Position numbers and translations under genes: made by a program. A stretch of 17,133 nt of DNA, taken from NCBI GenBank assembly GCA_003524365.1, contig DQHS01000153.1, positions 1 to 17,133 of the forward strand, in the 5' to 3' direction. The notes under the pieces are model-generated. The model did not search any database. It had not been told where the DNA came from and worked only from the letters and a program-made list of their open reading frames with translations. Positions 1 through 7,657 of the stretch are shown here, one piece after another; position 1 is the first letter of the stretch; every line of letters begins with the position of its first letter. This stretch comes from Cellvibrio sp. (GTDB taxonomy: Bacteria; Pseudomonadota; Gammaproteobacteria; Pseudomonadales; Cellvibrionaceae).

Positions 1-21
1 ATTTAGGAAATATTAAGCGAT

Positions 22-687
22 CTAAAAATCTGGCGCCGACTCAACAAAAACGTCCTCACCCGATACCGGATGAACAAACCGTAAATCCGTCGCATGCAGC
101 AACAACCGATCAGCCGCTTTGGCAAATTCTCCACCGTAGAACTCACAGCCCAGAATCGGATGCCCGATAGCTTGCAAGTGCAAACGCAGTTGATGAGAGC
201 GGCCGGTGATGGGATGCAGGAAAACCCGTGTGGTGCGCGCCTTTTCATCGCGCCCAATTACCTTGTACTCCGTAACTGAAGGCTTGCCGGTTTCATGGCA
301 GATCTTGTATTTCGGCCCTTCATCGGAAGCGATAGGCAAATCGATAACACCCTCGTCTTGTGCCATCAACTCCGCAACGACTGCCGTGTAATGCTTGCTG
401 ACCGTACGCGCCTGGAATTGTTTACTGATATGGGAGAGCGCCGGTTTATTGCGCGGAATGACCATTACGCCGGAAGTATCAAAATCCAGGCGATGGACAA
501 TACTGCATCCCGGATAATCCACTTCCAGCCGACTAATGACTGAATCGCGATTCTGTGGGTGACGTCCGGGCACGCTGAGTAAGCGAGTGGGCTTGCTGAT
601 AAGGAGAAAATCCTGCTCCTCCCGCAATATTTCTATCTCCCTATCACAGAGTGGAAGGACAAATAATTGGTCAATATCCGCTTGCAT
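22..687 (-). CDS. rluA: RluA-type rRNA/tRNA pseudouridine synthase
   Basis: Isomerises uridine to pseudouridine; E. coli RluA acts on 23S rRNA U746 and tRNA position 32. At 221 aa it is almost the length of E. coli RluA (219 aa) and resembles it throughout. KPTRLLSVPGR is at residues 32-42. HRLDFDTSGV begins at His65 and contains the catalytic Asp68 of the RLD motif. HPITGRSHQLRLH lies near residue 158, and the C-terminus ends in a similar APDF-like tail. There is no S4 domain, as expected for RluA rather than RluC/D. The ATG has no clear Shine-Dalgarno sequence, but the N-terminus aligns with the family. The gene is divergent from cysI across a 250-base gap. The family call is near certain; the exact target uridines are inferred. 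Confidence 0.93.
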   Translation of the reverse strand: MQADIDQLFVLPLCDREIEILREEQDFLLISKPTRLLSVPGRHPQNRDSVISRLEVDYPGCSIVHRLDFDTSGVMVIPRNKPALSHISKQFQARTVSKHYTAVVAELMAQDEGVIDLPIASDEGPKYKICHETGKPSVTEYKVIGRDEKARTTRVFLHPITGRSHQLRLHLQAIGHPILGCEFYGGEFAKAADRLLLHATDLRFVHPVSGEDVFVESAPDF

Positions 688-796
688 AAGTGAAACCGAT
701 AATAGATAGGCAAAAAATCAATAACGCCATGATACCAGCGCCAGCCCAATAAACTTGCGGGTCATAACTGACAGGAACAAACTTAGTCGCAAAGGG

Positions 797-825
797 TTGT
801 TCACATAGCTACGACCTGCTGTTAT
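797..825 (+). promoter_or_regulatory. Candidate promoter for cysI
   Basis: TTGTTC at 797-802 and TGTTAT at 820-825 are separated by 17 bases, giving a plausible but imperfect sigma-70 promoter about 110 bases upstream of cysI. Downstream of it, around 831-857, a small GC-rich imperfect hairpin is followed by four T. Nothing else in the 688-937 gap between rluA and cysI is recognisable; no CysB site can be named by eye. Confidence 0.3.
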
Positions 826-937
826 CGTGCCGCCCAACTCGCCGGAGCGGGGCTTTTCCTGTATCCTGCGCGCCTCGATTTTCAGCCTACAGCGCCATTC
901 CGTGATGGCCTTTACATTTGATAGGTAATCTAGCGCC

Positions 938-2602
938 ATGTATATCTACGACGATTACGACCATAGCATCCTGCGCCAGCGCATCGCCCAATTCCGCGAC
1001 CAGACTGAACGCTTCCTTGCAGGGGAGCTTCCGCCGGAGCAATTCTTGCCGCTGCGCTTGCAAAACGGCCTTTACGTACAGCGTTTGGCACCCATGCTGC
1101 GCATTAACGTTCCCTACGGCATGGTCAACTCCGCGCAGTTGCGCAAGCTTGCCCATATTGCCCGTCATTACGACAAAGGCTACTGCCACGTCAGTACCCG
1201 TCAGAACATTCAATACAACTGGCCAGACCTGACCGAAGTACCGGATATTCTCGCCGAGTTGGCAGAAGTCGGTATGCACGGTACCCAGTCGAGCGGTAAC
1301 TGTATCCGCAATACCACCTCTGACCAATTTGCCGGTGTCGCGCCGGACGAAGTTATCGATCCGCGCCCTTACTGCGAAATTATTCGCCAGTGGTCGAGCT
1401 TTCATCCTGAATTTGCCTTCTTGCCGCGTAAATTCAAAATCTCCGTCACCGGTTCGACGCAAGACCGCGCGGCTGTGCAAGTGCACGATATCGGCCTTGA
1501 AGTTGTGTTTAACGATAAGGGCGAAGTGGGCTTTAAAGTCTATGTGGGCGGCGGCTTGGGTCGCACCCCGGTTATCGGAGTGGCGATTCGCGACTTCCTG
1601 CCGGAAGAAGATTTGCTCTCTTACCTCGAAGCAATTCTTCGCGTGTACAACTTGTTTGGCCGTCGCGATAACAAATATAAAGCCCGCATCAAAATTTTGG
1701 TGCGCGCATTAACGCCGGAAGTCTTCGCACAAAAAGTGGAAGACGAATGGCAGCATTTAAAAGATGGCTACAACAAATTAACACAAGAAGAAATCCAACG
1801 TGCCAAAGGTTTCTTTACTGCGCCCGCTTACGAGACAATCGATAATGCTGGTGCGCAAGCTGCTGTGGATGCACAAGCTGCCGATAGCGTCGCATTTGGC
1901 AAATGGCTGCAACGCAATGTGCGCGAACACAAAATCGCAGGCTATGCGTCCGTCACTCTTTCGCTAAAACCGACGGGCGTTGCGCCTGGCGATATCACCG
2001 ATGCACAGTTAGAAGTTATCGCTAACCTTGCTGATAAATTCAGCTTCGGCGAAGCGCGCACCACGCACGAACAAAATATCGTCTTGGCCGATGTGAAAAA
2101 GACTGAGCTGTTTGCACTCTGGCAAGAATGTAAAACTGCTGGTTTCGCAACACCTAACATCGGCACTATTACCGATATTATCTGCTGCCCCGGTGGCGAT
2201 TTCTGTTCACTCGCGAACGCGAAATCCATTCCGATTGCTGAAGCTATCCAACGTCAATTTGACGATTTGGATTATGTGTATGACCTCGGCGATATTGACC
2301 TGAATATTTCCGGTTGCATGAATGCTTGTGGTCATCACCATGTGGGTCACATTGGTATTCTCGGCGTGGATAAATCCGGCAAAGAATTTTATCAAGTGCA
2401 ATTGGGTGGTAGCGCCAGCAACGACGCGTCCCTCGGCGATGTACTTGGTCCATCGTTCGGTGCGAATGATATGCCTGCAGTCATCCAAAAAATTGTGGAT
2501 GTATATGTTGCAAACCGTACTGCCGAAGAATTATTTATTGATACCTATCGCCGTATAGGTGCAGCTCCATTCAAGGAGAAAGTCTATGCAAAAGCTAATT
2601 AA
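938..2602 (+). CDS. cysI: Sulfite reductase hemoprotein subunit (siroheme/4Fe-4S)
   Basis: Six-electron reduction of sulfite to sulfide in assimilatory sulfur metabolism, in the cytoplasm. The 554-aa protein has the duplicated nitrite/sulfite reductase layout: a ferredoxin-like half domain near residues 45-115, a first siroheme-binding region ending around the GGLGRTP segment (about 205-211), a second half domain near 330-400, and the cluster-binding C-terminal part. The [4Fe-4S]-siroheme ligands are visible as C417-x5-C423 and C460-x3-C464. The overall form matches the pseudomonad CysI. No flavoprotein subunit (cysJ) is adjacent, so the electron donor is encoded elsewhere or is a ferredoxin (inference). 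The Shine-Dalgarno sequence is weak (AGGT well upstream of the ATG). The 3' end overlaps the DUF934 gene by 17 bases. Nitrite reductase activity cannot be excluded, but the DUF934 neighbour favours sulfite. Confidence 0.9.
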   Translation: MYIYDDYDHSILRQRIAQFRDQTERFLAGELPPEQFLPLRLQNGLYVQRLAPMLRINVPYGMVNSAQLRKLAHIARHYDKGYCHVSTRQNIQYNWPDLTEVPDILAELAEVGMHGTQSSGNCIRNTTSDQFAGVAPDEVIDPRPYCEIIRQWSSFHPEFAFLPRKFKISVTGSTQDRAAVQVHDIGLEVVFNDKGEVGFKVYVGGGLGRTPVIGVAIRDFLPEEDLLSYLEAILRVYNLFGRRDNKYKARIKILVRALTPEVFAQKVEDEWQHLKDGYNKLTQEEIQRAKGFFTAPAYETIDNAGAQAAVDAQAADSVAFGKWLQRNVREHKIAGYASVTLSLKPTGVAPGDITDAQLEVIANLADKFSFGEARTTHEQNIVLADVKKTELFALWQECKTAGFATPNIGTITDIICCPGGDFCSLANAKSIPIAEAIQRQFDDLDYVYDLGDIDLNISGCMNACGHHHVGHIGILGVDKSGKEFYQVQLGGSASNDASLGDVLGPSFGANDMPAVIQKIVDVYVANRTAEELFIDTYRRIGAAPFKEKVYAKAN

Positions 2603-3089
2603 AGACGGCGTTATTGCTGACAATACCTGGACATTAATTGCCAAGGCAGAAGGCGATGCCGCTGCAGTTGAAGTGCCTGCTGGCCAAGTGCTGATTCCTG
2701 TTGCAGTGTGGCTTGCGCAAAAAGATCAATTGCAAAATCGCACCGACATCGGCGTGTGGCTCGATAGCGACGAAGGTGCAGAGGTGATTGGTGCAGATGC
2801 CAATCGTTTTGCAGTAATCGGAGTGAACTTCCCACTCTTTATGGATGGCCGCGCTTTTTCAACAGCGCGCCTGCTACGTGAGCGCTATGGTTTTACCGGC
2901 GAATTGCGCGCAGTAGGCAATTTTATGCGTGATCAACTCTGCTATTTGCGGCGCTGCGGCGTAAACGCATTTGCCTTTGCCAATCCAGAAGCCAATCTGG
3001 AAGAAGCAGTAAAATCACTCACTGATCTGCAGGAATACTATCAGGCATCAGTTGATCAACCTCTGCCGCTGTTCCGCCGTCGCGCTTGA
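2586..3089 (+). CDS. DUF934 family protein, sulfite-reduction partner
   Basis: A 167-aa protein of the DUF934 family (COG3749), which commonly follows cysI in pseudomonads and other proteobacteria; its biochemical role is not established. Visible family features are the FMDGRAFSTARLLRERYGF segment, the following GELRAVG, and the MRDQLCYLRRCGVNAFAF block. The start at 2586 is chosen over an upstream in-frame ATG at 2559 because AAGGAG sits seven bases before it and the family begins here with a QKLIKDG-like N-terminus. It overlaps the end of cysI by 17 bases, which suggests translational coupling. There is no signal peptide or membrane segment. Annotators often call it an oxidoreductase, but I see no cofactor motif that supports that. 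Confidence 0.88.
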   Translation: MQKLIKDGVIADNTWTLIAKAEGDAAAVEVPAGQVLIPVAVWLAQKDQLQNRTDIGVWLDSDEGAEVIGADANRFAVIGVNFPLFMDGRAFSTARLLRERYGFTGELRAVGNFMRDQLCYLRRCGVNAFAFANPEANLEEAVKSLTDLQEYYQASVDQPLPLFRRRA

Positions 3090-3113
3090 TAATGTTTTTA
3101 GTCCGCGCAATAA

Positions 3114-3150
3114 AAAAAACGCCGCTGCGATAATTACAGCGGCGTTTTTT
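3114..3150. terminator. Bidirectional intrinsic terminator
   Basis: A perfect inverted repeat (arms 3114-3127 and 3137-3150, core ACGCCGCTG / CAGCGGCGT) is flanked by A-runs on the left and T-runs on the right, so it has a T-tract on both strands. It sits between the convergent DUF934 gene (ends 3089) and the patatin gene (ends 3174) and should stop both. Confidence 0.92.
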
Positions 3151-3173
3151 GAACTCAAACAAATATTGAAAAA

Positions 3174-4310
3174 TTACAAAGCGAAAAAACGACGAATATT
3201 CTCCGCCTCCGCCAAAGTATCCTCGCGCCCCAAATCCATGAGTTCATTAATAAACTCATGGGAAAACAATAAATAACTCGCTGCTGTTGCACCGCCGCCT
3301 TTGGCAGTAGAACCTGTCGCACGCATAAAAAAACGCAAACTTTTAGGCAGATAGCGCACATTGCGCCCAGCGATACCATCAATCGGATAACTGGGTGAAA
3401 TCACCATATTGTCGACCGGCCGCAGGGGAATTCCTTGCTGAATGCGCACATCTTCTGGAATTAGCTTAAGCAGCTCATTCATGCGCTGCATATGTTCCAA
3501 ATCTCCTTCCAAAGCATCCACAAATGCGCTGTTAAATAAGTGGCCGACGATTTGCCCCATAGAGGGTGAATGCCGATGGGGTACGCGGCGATTGGCTTTG
3601 GCTGCCGTGCGATTACCACTCACCCCCACTACAAACAGTGACTCTGCCCCAAGGTGTAACGCCGGGCTAATCGGCGCCAATTGCCGTAAAGCACCATCGC
3701 CAAAATACTCGCGATTAATACGCACCGCGGGAAATACCGTTGGAATTGCCGAGGATGCCAGTAAGTGCTCCAAGCGCAGCTCTGTCGCTACGCCACTGCG
3801 TCTGTGGCGCGACCAACTGTGCAAATCCGGATGGCCCTGAAAAAAACTGACTGAGTGACCAGAGGTGTAGCCCATTGCCGATATGCTAACCGCATGAAGT
3901 TTGCCGCTGGCAATCGCAGGGGCAATATTTTCAAAATGAATAACTGAACCCAGTAAATTCCATAGCGGCGCATTGTCCAGCAGCGATAATGGCCGACGGC
4001 GCCCCATCCCCTCATTGAATAGAGACAGACCCAGCAGACCCAAACCCTTAAATAGATCCCACCAGCCATGCAAATACACCTGACCTATGTCCAAATTTCT
4101 CCAGACATGTGCCAGTGAGTTCACAGCAGACTTGAAATTACCTTTGTGCGCGGCAATTGCGAGCGCATTAATTGCGCCCGCCGATGTGCCACAAATAATC
4201 GGGAAGGGATTTTCGATATCGTCAGGCAATATTTCAACCAATGCCTGCAACACACCAACTTGATAAGCGGCACGCGCACCACCACCAGAGAGAACCAAGG
4301 CTGTTTTCAT
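3174..4310 (-). CDS. Patatin-like phospholipase
   Basis: A serine lipid acyl hydrolase with a Ser-Asp dyad. The N-terminus carries the oxyanion-loop motif SGGGARAAYQVG (residues 8-19), the nucleophile elbow GTSAG with Ser43, and the DGA motif with Asp205. ASSAIPTVFP at 185-194 is another conserved patatin block. The protein has 378 aa, with roughly 130 residues after the DGA motif that I cannot assign. No signal peptide is obvious, so it is probably cytoplasmic or membrane-peripheral. In the oxyanion loop, Ala14 stands where RssA-type enzymes have Gly, a variant I know from related pseudomonad proteins. The start directly precedes the oxyanion loop, as is normal for the family. The Shine-Dalgarno sequence is poor. 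The physiological substrate cannot be told from sequence. Confidence 0.9.
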   Translation of the reverse strand: MKTALVLSGGGARAAYQVGVLQALVEILPDDIENPFPIICGTSAGAINALAIAAHKGNFKSAVNSLAHVWRNLDIGQVYLHGWWDLFKGLGLLGLSLFNEGMGRRRPLSLLDNAPLWNLLGSVIHFENIAPAIASGKLHAVSISAMGYTSGHSVSFFQGHPDLHSWSRHRRSGVATELRLEHLLASSAIPTVFPAVRINREYFGDGALRQLAPISPALHLGAESLFVVGVSGNRTAAKANRRVPHRHSPSMGQIVGHLFNSAFVDALEGDLEHMQRMNELLKLIPEDVRIQQGIPLRPVDNMVISPSYPIDGIAGRNVRYLPKSLRFFMRATGSTAKGGGATAASYLLFSHEFINELMDLGREDTLAEAENIRRFFAL

Positions 4311-4380
4311 AAATTGTTCTAATGAAGTAATAGTGCTTTTGGATGCGAATTACTCTTCACAAAGCAACAATTGATTGTTA

Positions 4381-4386
4381 ATTATA
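4381..4386 (-). promoter_or_regulatory. Candidate -10 box for the patatin gene
   Basis: On the minus strand a perfect TATAAT lies about 70 bases upstream of the patatin start, in an AT-rich stretch. No good -35 box is visible at the right distance, so this is a weak call. Confidence 0.3.
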
Positions 4387-4442
4387 ATTTGAGCCTAGCA
4401 GCTATTGTCTTCACTGGCATGGATAATTGTTTTTCGCCAAAT

Positions 4443-4471
4443 AAAAAAACACCCAATAGATAGGTGCTTTT
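4443..4471 (-). terminator. Intrinsic terminator after the NfeD gene
   Basis: Read on the minus strand: AAAA, a bulged G, CACC, a short loop, GGTG, then seven T. It lies 15 bases beyond the nfeD-type stop codon and separates the lipid/SPFH cluster from the patatin gene. The GC stem is short, so termination may be moderate. Confidence 0.65.
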
Positions 4472-4485
4472 AGGTGAGGCTAAAT

Positions 4486-4950
4486 TTATTCCGGTATTAC
4501 AAGTAACAGAGAGCCATCTACCGCAACAACACGCACACGGCTACCCGCTGCAACGGGTTCGGTGATCTTATCAAGGCGCGCCTGCCATTCAATACCTGAA
4601 TAACTCACCGAACCTTGATCACGCGTTACCATTTGTGCAACGGGTAAAATCCGCCCAATCATATCGCTACTGGTGTCGGGCGCTACCGCTTCATTTTGAA
4701 AGCGCTTGAACGGTTTCCACAATAACAACGCACTTAACGCCGTTAATAACCCGAGCGCCAAAATCGCCATTTGCCAGCCGCTGATAATACCCAACGAAAT
4801 CATCACACCGGTTAGCAGCGAACCAATGGACACAAATAATAAGGGGCCACTCATCCCAAGCACACCCAGCTCCATTACCAAACACAAGCCAGCAATGGTA
4901 AAAAAAAGATGCGCAGGATTTTGCACAAAGTAATCAACAATACTCGCCAT
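4486..4950 (-). CDS. NfeD-like membrane protein (YbbJ type)
   Basis: A short NfeD family protein (154 aa) without the N-terminal ClpP-like protease domain. There are three hydrophobic segments, at about residues 13-33, 36-56 and 60-78. A soluble C-terminal domain from about 95 to the end has a VSYSGIEWQARLD segment characteristic of the NfeD OB-fold. It starts 12 bases after the SPFH stop codon with AGAGGGA as ribosome binding site. The pair matches E. coli qmcA-ybbJ (ybbK-ybbJ), in which the NfeD protein accompanies the SPFH protein in the membrane. The molecular function is not settled in the family. Confidence 0.87.
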   Translation of the reverse strand: MASIVDYFVQNPAHLFFTIAGLCLVMELGVLGMSGPLLFVSIGSLLTGVMISLGIISGWQMAILALGLLTALSALLLWKPFKRFQNEAVAPDTSSDMIGRILPVAQMVTRDQGSVSYSGIEWQARLDKITEPVAAGSRVRVVAVDGSLLLVIPE

Positions 4951-4962
4951 AGCAAATCCCTC

Positions 4963-5949
4963 TTAGGTATTACGCGAGTGCGACAAATTAATTGTCGATG
5001 ATACCGCCATGGCTTGCGCAACTGTGTTGGCAATATTGTCACTGGTTTTGCCATCCGTTAGCACCACAGTACTCTCATGTGCGATAGCTTTATGTGCAGC
5101 GATTGCACCCTGCGCCAGATTTAACGCAATTGCTTTTTGACCCTCATCTGTCGCTGCAGATTTACCAATGGTTGTCAGTGCCTCAGCTTCCGCAATAGCC
5201 ACCAGACGAATGGCCTCTGCCTTACCGGTAGCCTCCAGAATTTGCGCTTCTTTGCTCGCCTCAGCCGCCAACACCTGCTCTGCTTTTGCACCTTCTGCAT
5301 CCAGAACACGCGCTTGTTTTTGACCTTCAGCAGTGGTGATAGCCGCAATTTTTTCGCCTTCCGCCGTCAAAATTGCTGAGCGCTTTTGCCGCTCTGCTGT
5401 CATTTGCTTTTCCATGTCTTCTTTAATGGATGGCGGAATAGCAATCTCAAGCAGCTCAAAACGCAGCACAATCAGACCCCAGGGTTGGGTAGCGAGTAGC
5501 ATTGCCTCTTGAATTTTGGCGTTGATCGCTGAGCGATTTTGGAAGCAATCGTCCAGCTCCATAGAGCCTATGGCATTACGCATAGAAGTCATCGCCAACT
5601 GGGTACAGGCCAGCTTGTAATCAGTGATGTTGTTGGTCGCAGCAGCAGCATCAATCACTTTAATGAACAATACACCGTCAATCATAATGGCGATGTTGTC
5701 TTTGGTGATTGCTGATTGTTGCGGGATAACTAACGTCTGTTCTTTTAAGTTGCGATCCGCCTCAACGGATTCGACAAAGGGAACAATAAAATTCAAGCCA
5801 GAACTAAGTGTCTTGGTGTATTTTCCAAAACGATAAATCACATAGCCACGGTTTTGCGGTACAAAATGAATACCTTTTTTGAGTGTATAAAGCAGCACCA
5901 ATGCAATCCAAAACGCCGGACTGGTTATTATTGAAAAAAGCGAATCCAT
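4963..5949 (-). CDS. qmcA: SPFH/stomatin-like protein (paraslipin, QmcA type)
   Basis: A membrane-anchored scaffold protein of the stomatin/prohibitin/flotillin/HflK-C superfamily. One N-terminal membrane segment lies at about residues 5-22. The SPFH domain runs from about 24 to 190; the paraslipin marker RFGKYTKTLSSGLNFIVPF is at 40-58 and GSMELDD at 128-134. An Ala/Glu-rich coiled coil of about 185-260 follows, then a less ordered tail. In the coiled coil, AEG or AEG-like triplets recur at residues 196, 207, 218, 229 and 240, an exact 11-residue period. At 328 aa it is slightly longer than E. coli QmcA (305 aa). The start has AGGAAA at a suitable distance. A TATAAT on the minus strand at 5966-5971 could give the SPFH-NfeD pair its own promoter, although the gap to the acyl-CoA synthetase gene is only 56 bases. 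Confidence 0.9.
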   Translation of the reverse strand: MDSLFSIITSPAFWIALVLLYTLKKGIHFVPQNRGYVIYRFGKYTKTLSSGLNFIVPFVESVEADRNLKEQTLVIPQQSAITKDNIAIMIDGVLFIKVIDAAAATNNITDYKLACTQLAMTSMRNAIGSMELDDCFQNRSAINAKIQEAMLLATQPWGLIVLRFELLEIAIPPSIKEDMEKQMTAERQKRSAILTAEGEKIAAITTAEGQKQARVLDAEGAKAEQVLAAEASKEAQILEATGKAEAIRLVAIAEAEALTTIGKSAATDEGQKAIALNLAQGAIAAHKAIAHESTVVLTDGKTSDNIANTVAQAMAVSSTINLSHSRNT

Positions 5950-6005
5950 ATTTATTTCCTGATTAATTATATTGTTCCGGCGCCCCCTATAAACTCATAA
6001 GCGGC

Positions 6006-7625
6006 TTACTTTTTTACTTCTTCATCGCGCAGCTCGCGGCGCAAAATTTTTCCTACATTGGTTTTAGGTAGCTCTTTGCGGAACTCAATCAAGTGCGGCA
6101 CTTTGTAAGCGGTAAGTGTTTCTTTGGCAAATTTACGCACTTGTTCAATAGTGAGTTGTTCATTCGCAGTGACTATAAATGCTTTTACTGTTTCGCTGCC
6201 ATCGCCATCAGGCACACCAACAACTGCAACTTCAACAATATCCGGGTGACCGCTTAATGCATCTTCTACTTCATTGGGGAAAACTTTAAACCCGCTTACG
6301 TTAATCATGTCCTTTTTACGATCAACAATTTTGATATAGCCATCGGATTGGATGATTGCTATATCGCCAGTTTTAAAAAATCCTTCGGCATCCATCACCT
6401 CTGCAGTTGCATCGGGGCGCTGCCAGTAACCTTTCATCACTTGCGGACCTTGCACGCAAAGCTCTCCCGTCTCCCCCGTTGCCAAACGGTTTCCAGCATC
6501 ATCAATGACCTTGCAGTTAGTATCAATTAAAGGCACACCTACAGTGCCGTACTGCACATTGGCGAGCGGATTATTGGAGACGACAGGTGAAGTTTCCGTC
6601 AGACCATAGCCTTCACTAATAGGGGCTTTGGTCAACTCGATCCAATTTTTGGTGGTTTCTGCTGTAAGCGCCATACCACCAGAACAGGTGAGGCGCAGAT
6701 GACTAAAATCCAGATGTTGGAAGTCAGGGTTGCGCAGCAATGCGTTGAACAAGGTATTGAGGCCAACAAAAAATGTGAAGGGTTTTCCCTGCAAGGTTTT
6801 AACAAAACCGGGAATATCGCGTGGATTAGGAATTAATAAGCTGTGATTACCCAGCGCCAACGCCGAAGTGCAATGAATAGTAAACGAATAGATGTGGTAG
6901 AGCGGCAGTGGAGCAACATACAGTTCTTGGCCTGAGCGAAAAACATCTTTCATTCGCTCATTGAGTTGCGCCATATTCGCCACCAGATTTCGATGGGTCA
7001 ACATAGCACCTTTTGCTACACCGGTAGTACCACCGGTGTATTGCAACACGGCAACATCATCAGGCGTTTGTATTACCGGCTGCCAAGGTTTACTGTCCAG
7101 CGACAGAGCTTTGTTGAATTCAATTTGCTGTGAAAATTCGAAAGGTGGTACCATTTTTTTCAGGTGCTTCACCGCAAAATTTAACAGTATGCGTTTGAGC
7201 GGTGAATGCAAATCGGCAAGCTCCGTAACGATAACCTGTTCGACAGAGGTTTCCTTGATAATCGCCGCCGCATTTTTTGCGATATTCGCCAAAACAACCA
7301 ACGCTTTTGCGCCCGAGTCATTGAGTTGGTGTTTTATTTCGTGCGCGGTATAAAGTGGATTTGTATTAACAACAACCATACCAGCACGCAACGCGCCAAA
7401 AATCACGACTGGATACTGCAGAATATTGGGCAATTGCACCGCAATTCTATCGCCTGGTTTTAATGCTGTATGCTGCTGTAAATAAGCAGCAAAACGACCT
7501 GACAATCGATCCAGATCAGCATAGGTTAACGTGCGATCCATACACGTGAACGCATTTTTGTCAGCGAATTTTTTACAGGATTCAGAAAAAACCTCAGCAA
7601 GGGTTCTGTTGTAATTCAGTGACAT
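6006..7625 (-). CDS. fadD: Long-chain fatty acid--CoA ligase
   Basis: ATP-dependent activation of fatty acids to acyl-CoA through an acyl-adenylate. From the chosen start the protein has 539 aa. Motifs are the P-loop-like YTGGTTGVAKG at 196-206, GYGLTET at 339-345, the FACS signature region from TGD (419-421) through DRKKDMINVSGFK (435-447), and the C-terminal catalytic Lys526 in PKTNVGK. I chose the ATG at 7625 because GGAG lies eight bases before it. An in-frame ATG at 7658 would add 11 residues and overlap the dehydrogenase stop as TAATG, but it has no ribosome binding site. The gene follows the acyl-CoA dehydrogenase closely, so the two form a beta-oxidation pair. Chain-length preference cannot be read from sequence. 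Confidence 0.9.
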   Translation of the reverse strand: MSLNYNRTLAEVFSESCKKFADKNAFTCMDRTLTYADLDRLSGRFAAYLQQHTALKPGDRIAVQLPNILQYPVVIFGALRAGMVVVNTNPLYTAHEIKHQLNDSGAKALVVLANIAKNAAAIIKETSVEQVIVTELADLHSPLKRILLNFAVKHLKKMVPPFEFSQQIEFNKALSLDSKPWQPVIQTPDDVAVLQYTGGTTGVAKGAMLTHRNLVANMAQLNERMKDVFRSGQELYVAPLPLYHIYSFTIHCTSALALGNHSLLIPNPRDIPGFVKTLQGKPFTFFVGLNTLFNALLRNPDFQHLDFSHLRLTCSGGMALTAETTKNWIELTKAPISEGYGLTETSPVVSNNPLANVQYGTVGVPLIDTNCKVIDDAGNRLATGETGELCVQGPQVMKGYWQRPDATAEVMDAEGFFKTGDIAIIQSDGYIKIVDRKKDMINVSGFKVFPNEVEDALSGHPDIVEVAVVGVPDGDGSETVKAFIVTANEQLTIEQVRKFAKETLTAYKVPHLIEFRKELPKTNVGKILRRELRDEEVKK

Positions 7626-7657
7626 TCGACATTCTCCACTTTTGTTATTTTTCAACA

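Noticed and set aside
831..857. Possible hairpin plus four T in the cysI leader, as an attenuator
   Set aside because: The stem is imperfect and the T-run is too short to support a terminator.
718..939. 73-codon minus-strand frame between rluA and cysI
   Set aside because: No ribosome site, no recognisable family, and it would cover the cysI start and promoter region.
887..1486. 199-codon open frame antisense to cysI
   Set aside because: It lies inside a clear cysI gene, shows no family features, and arises from the codon usage of the opposite strand.
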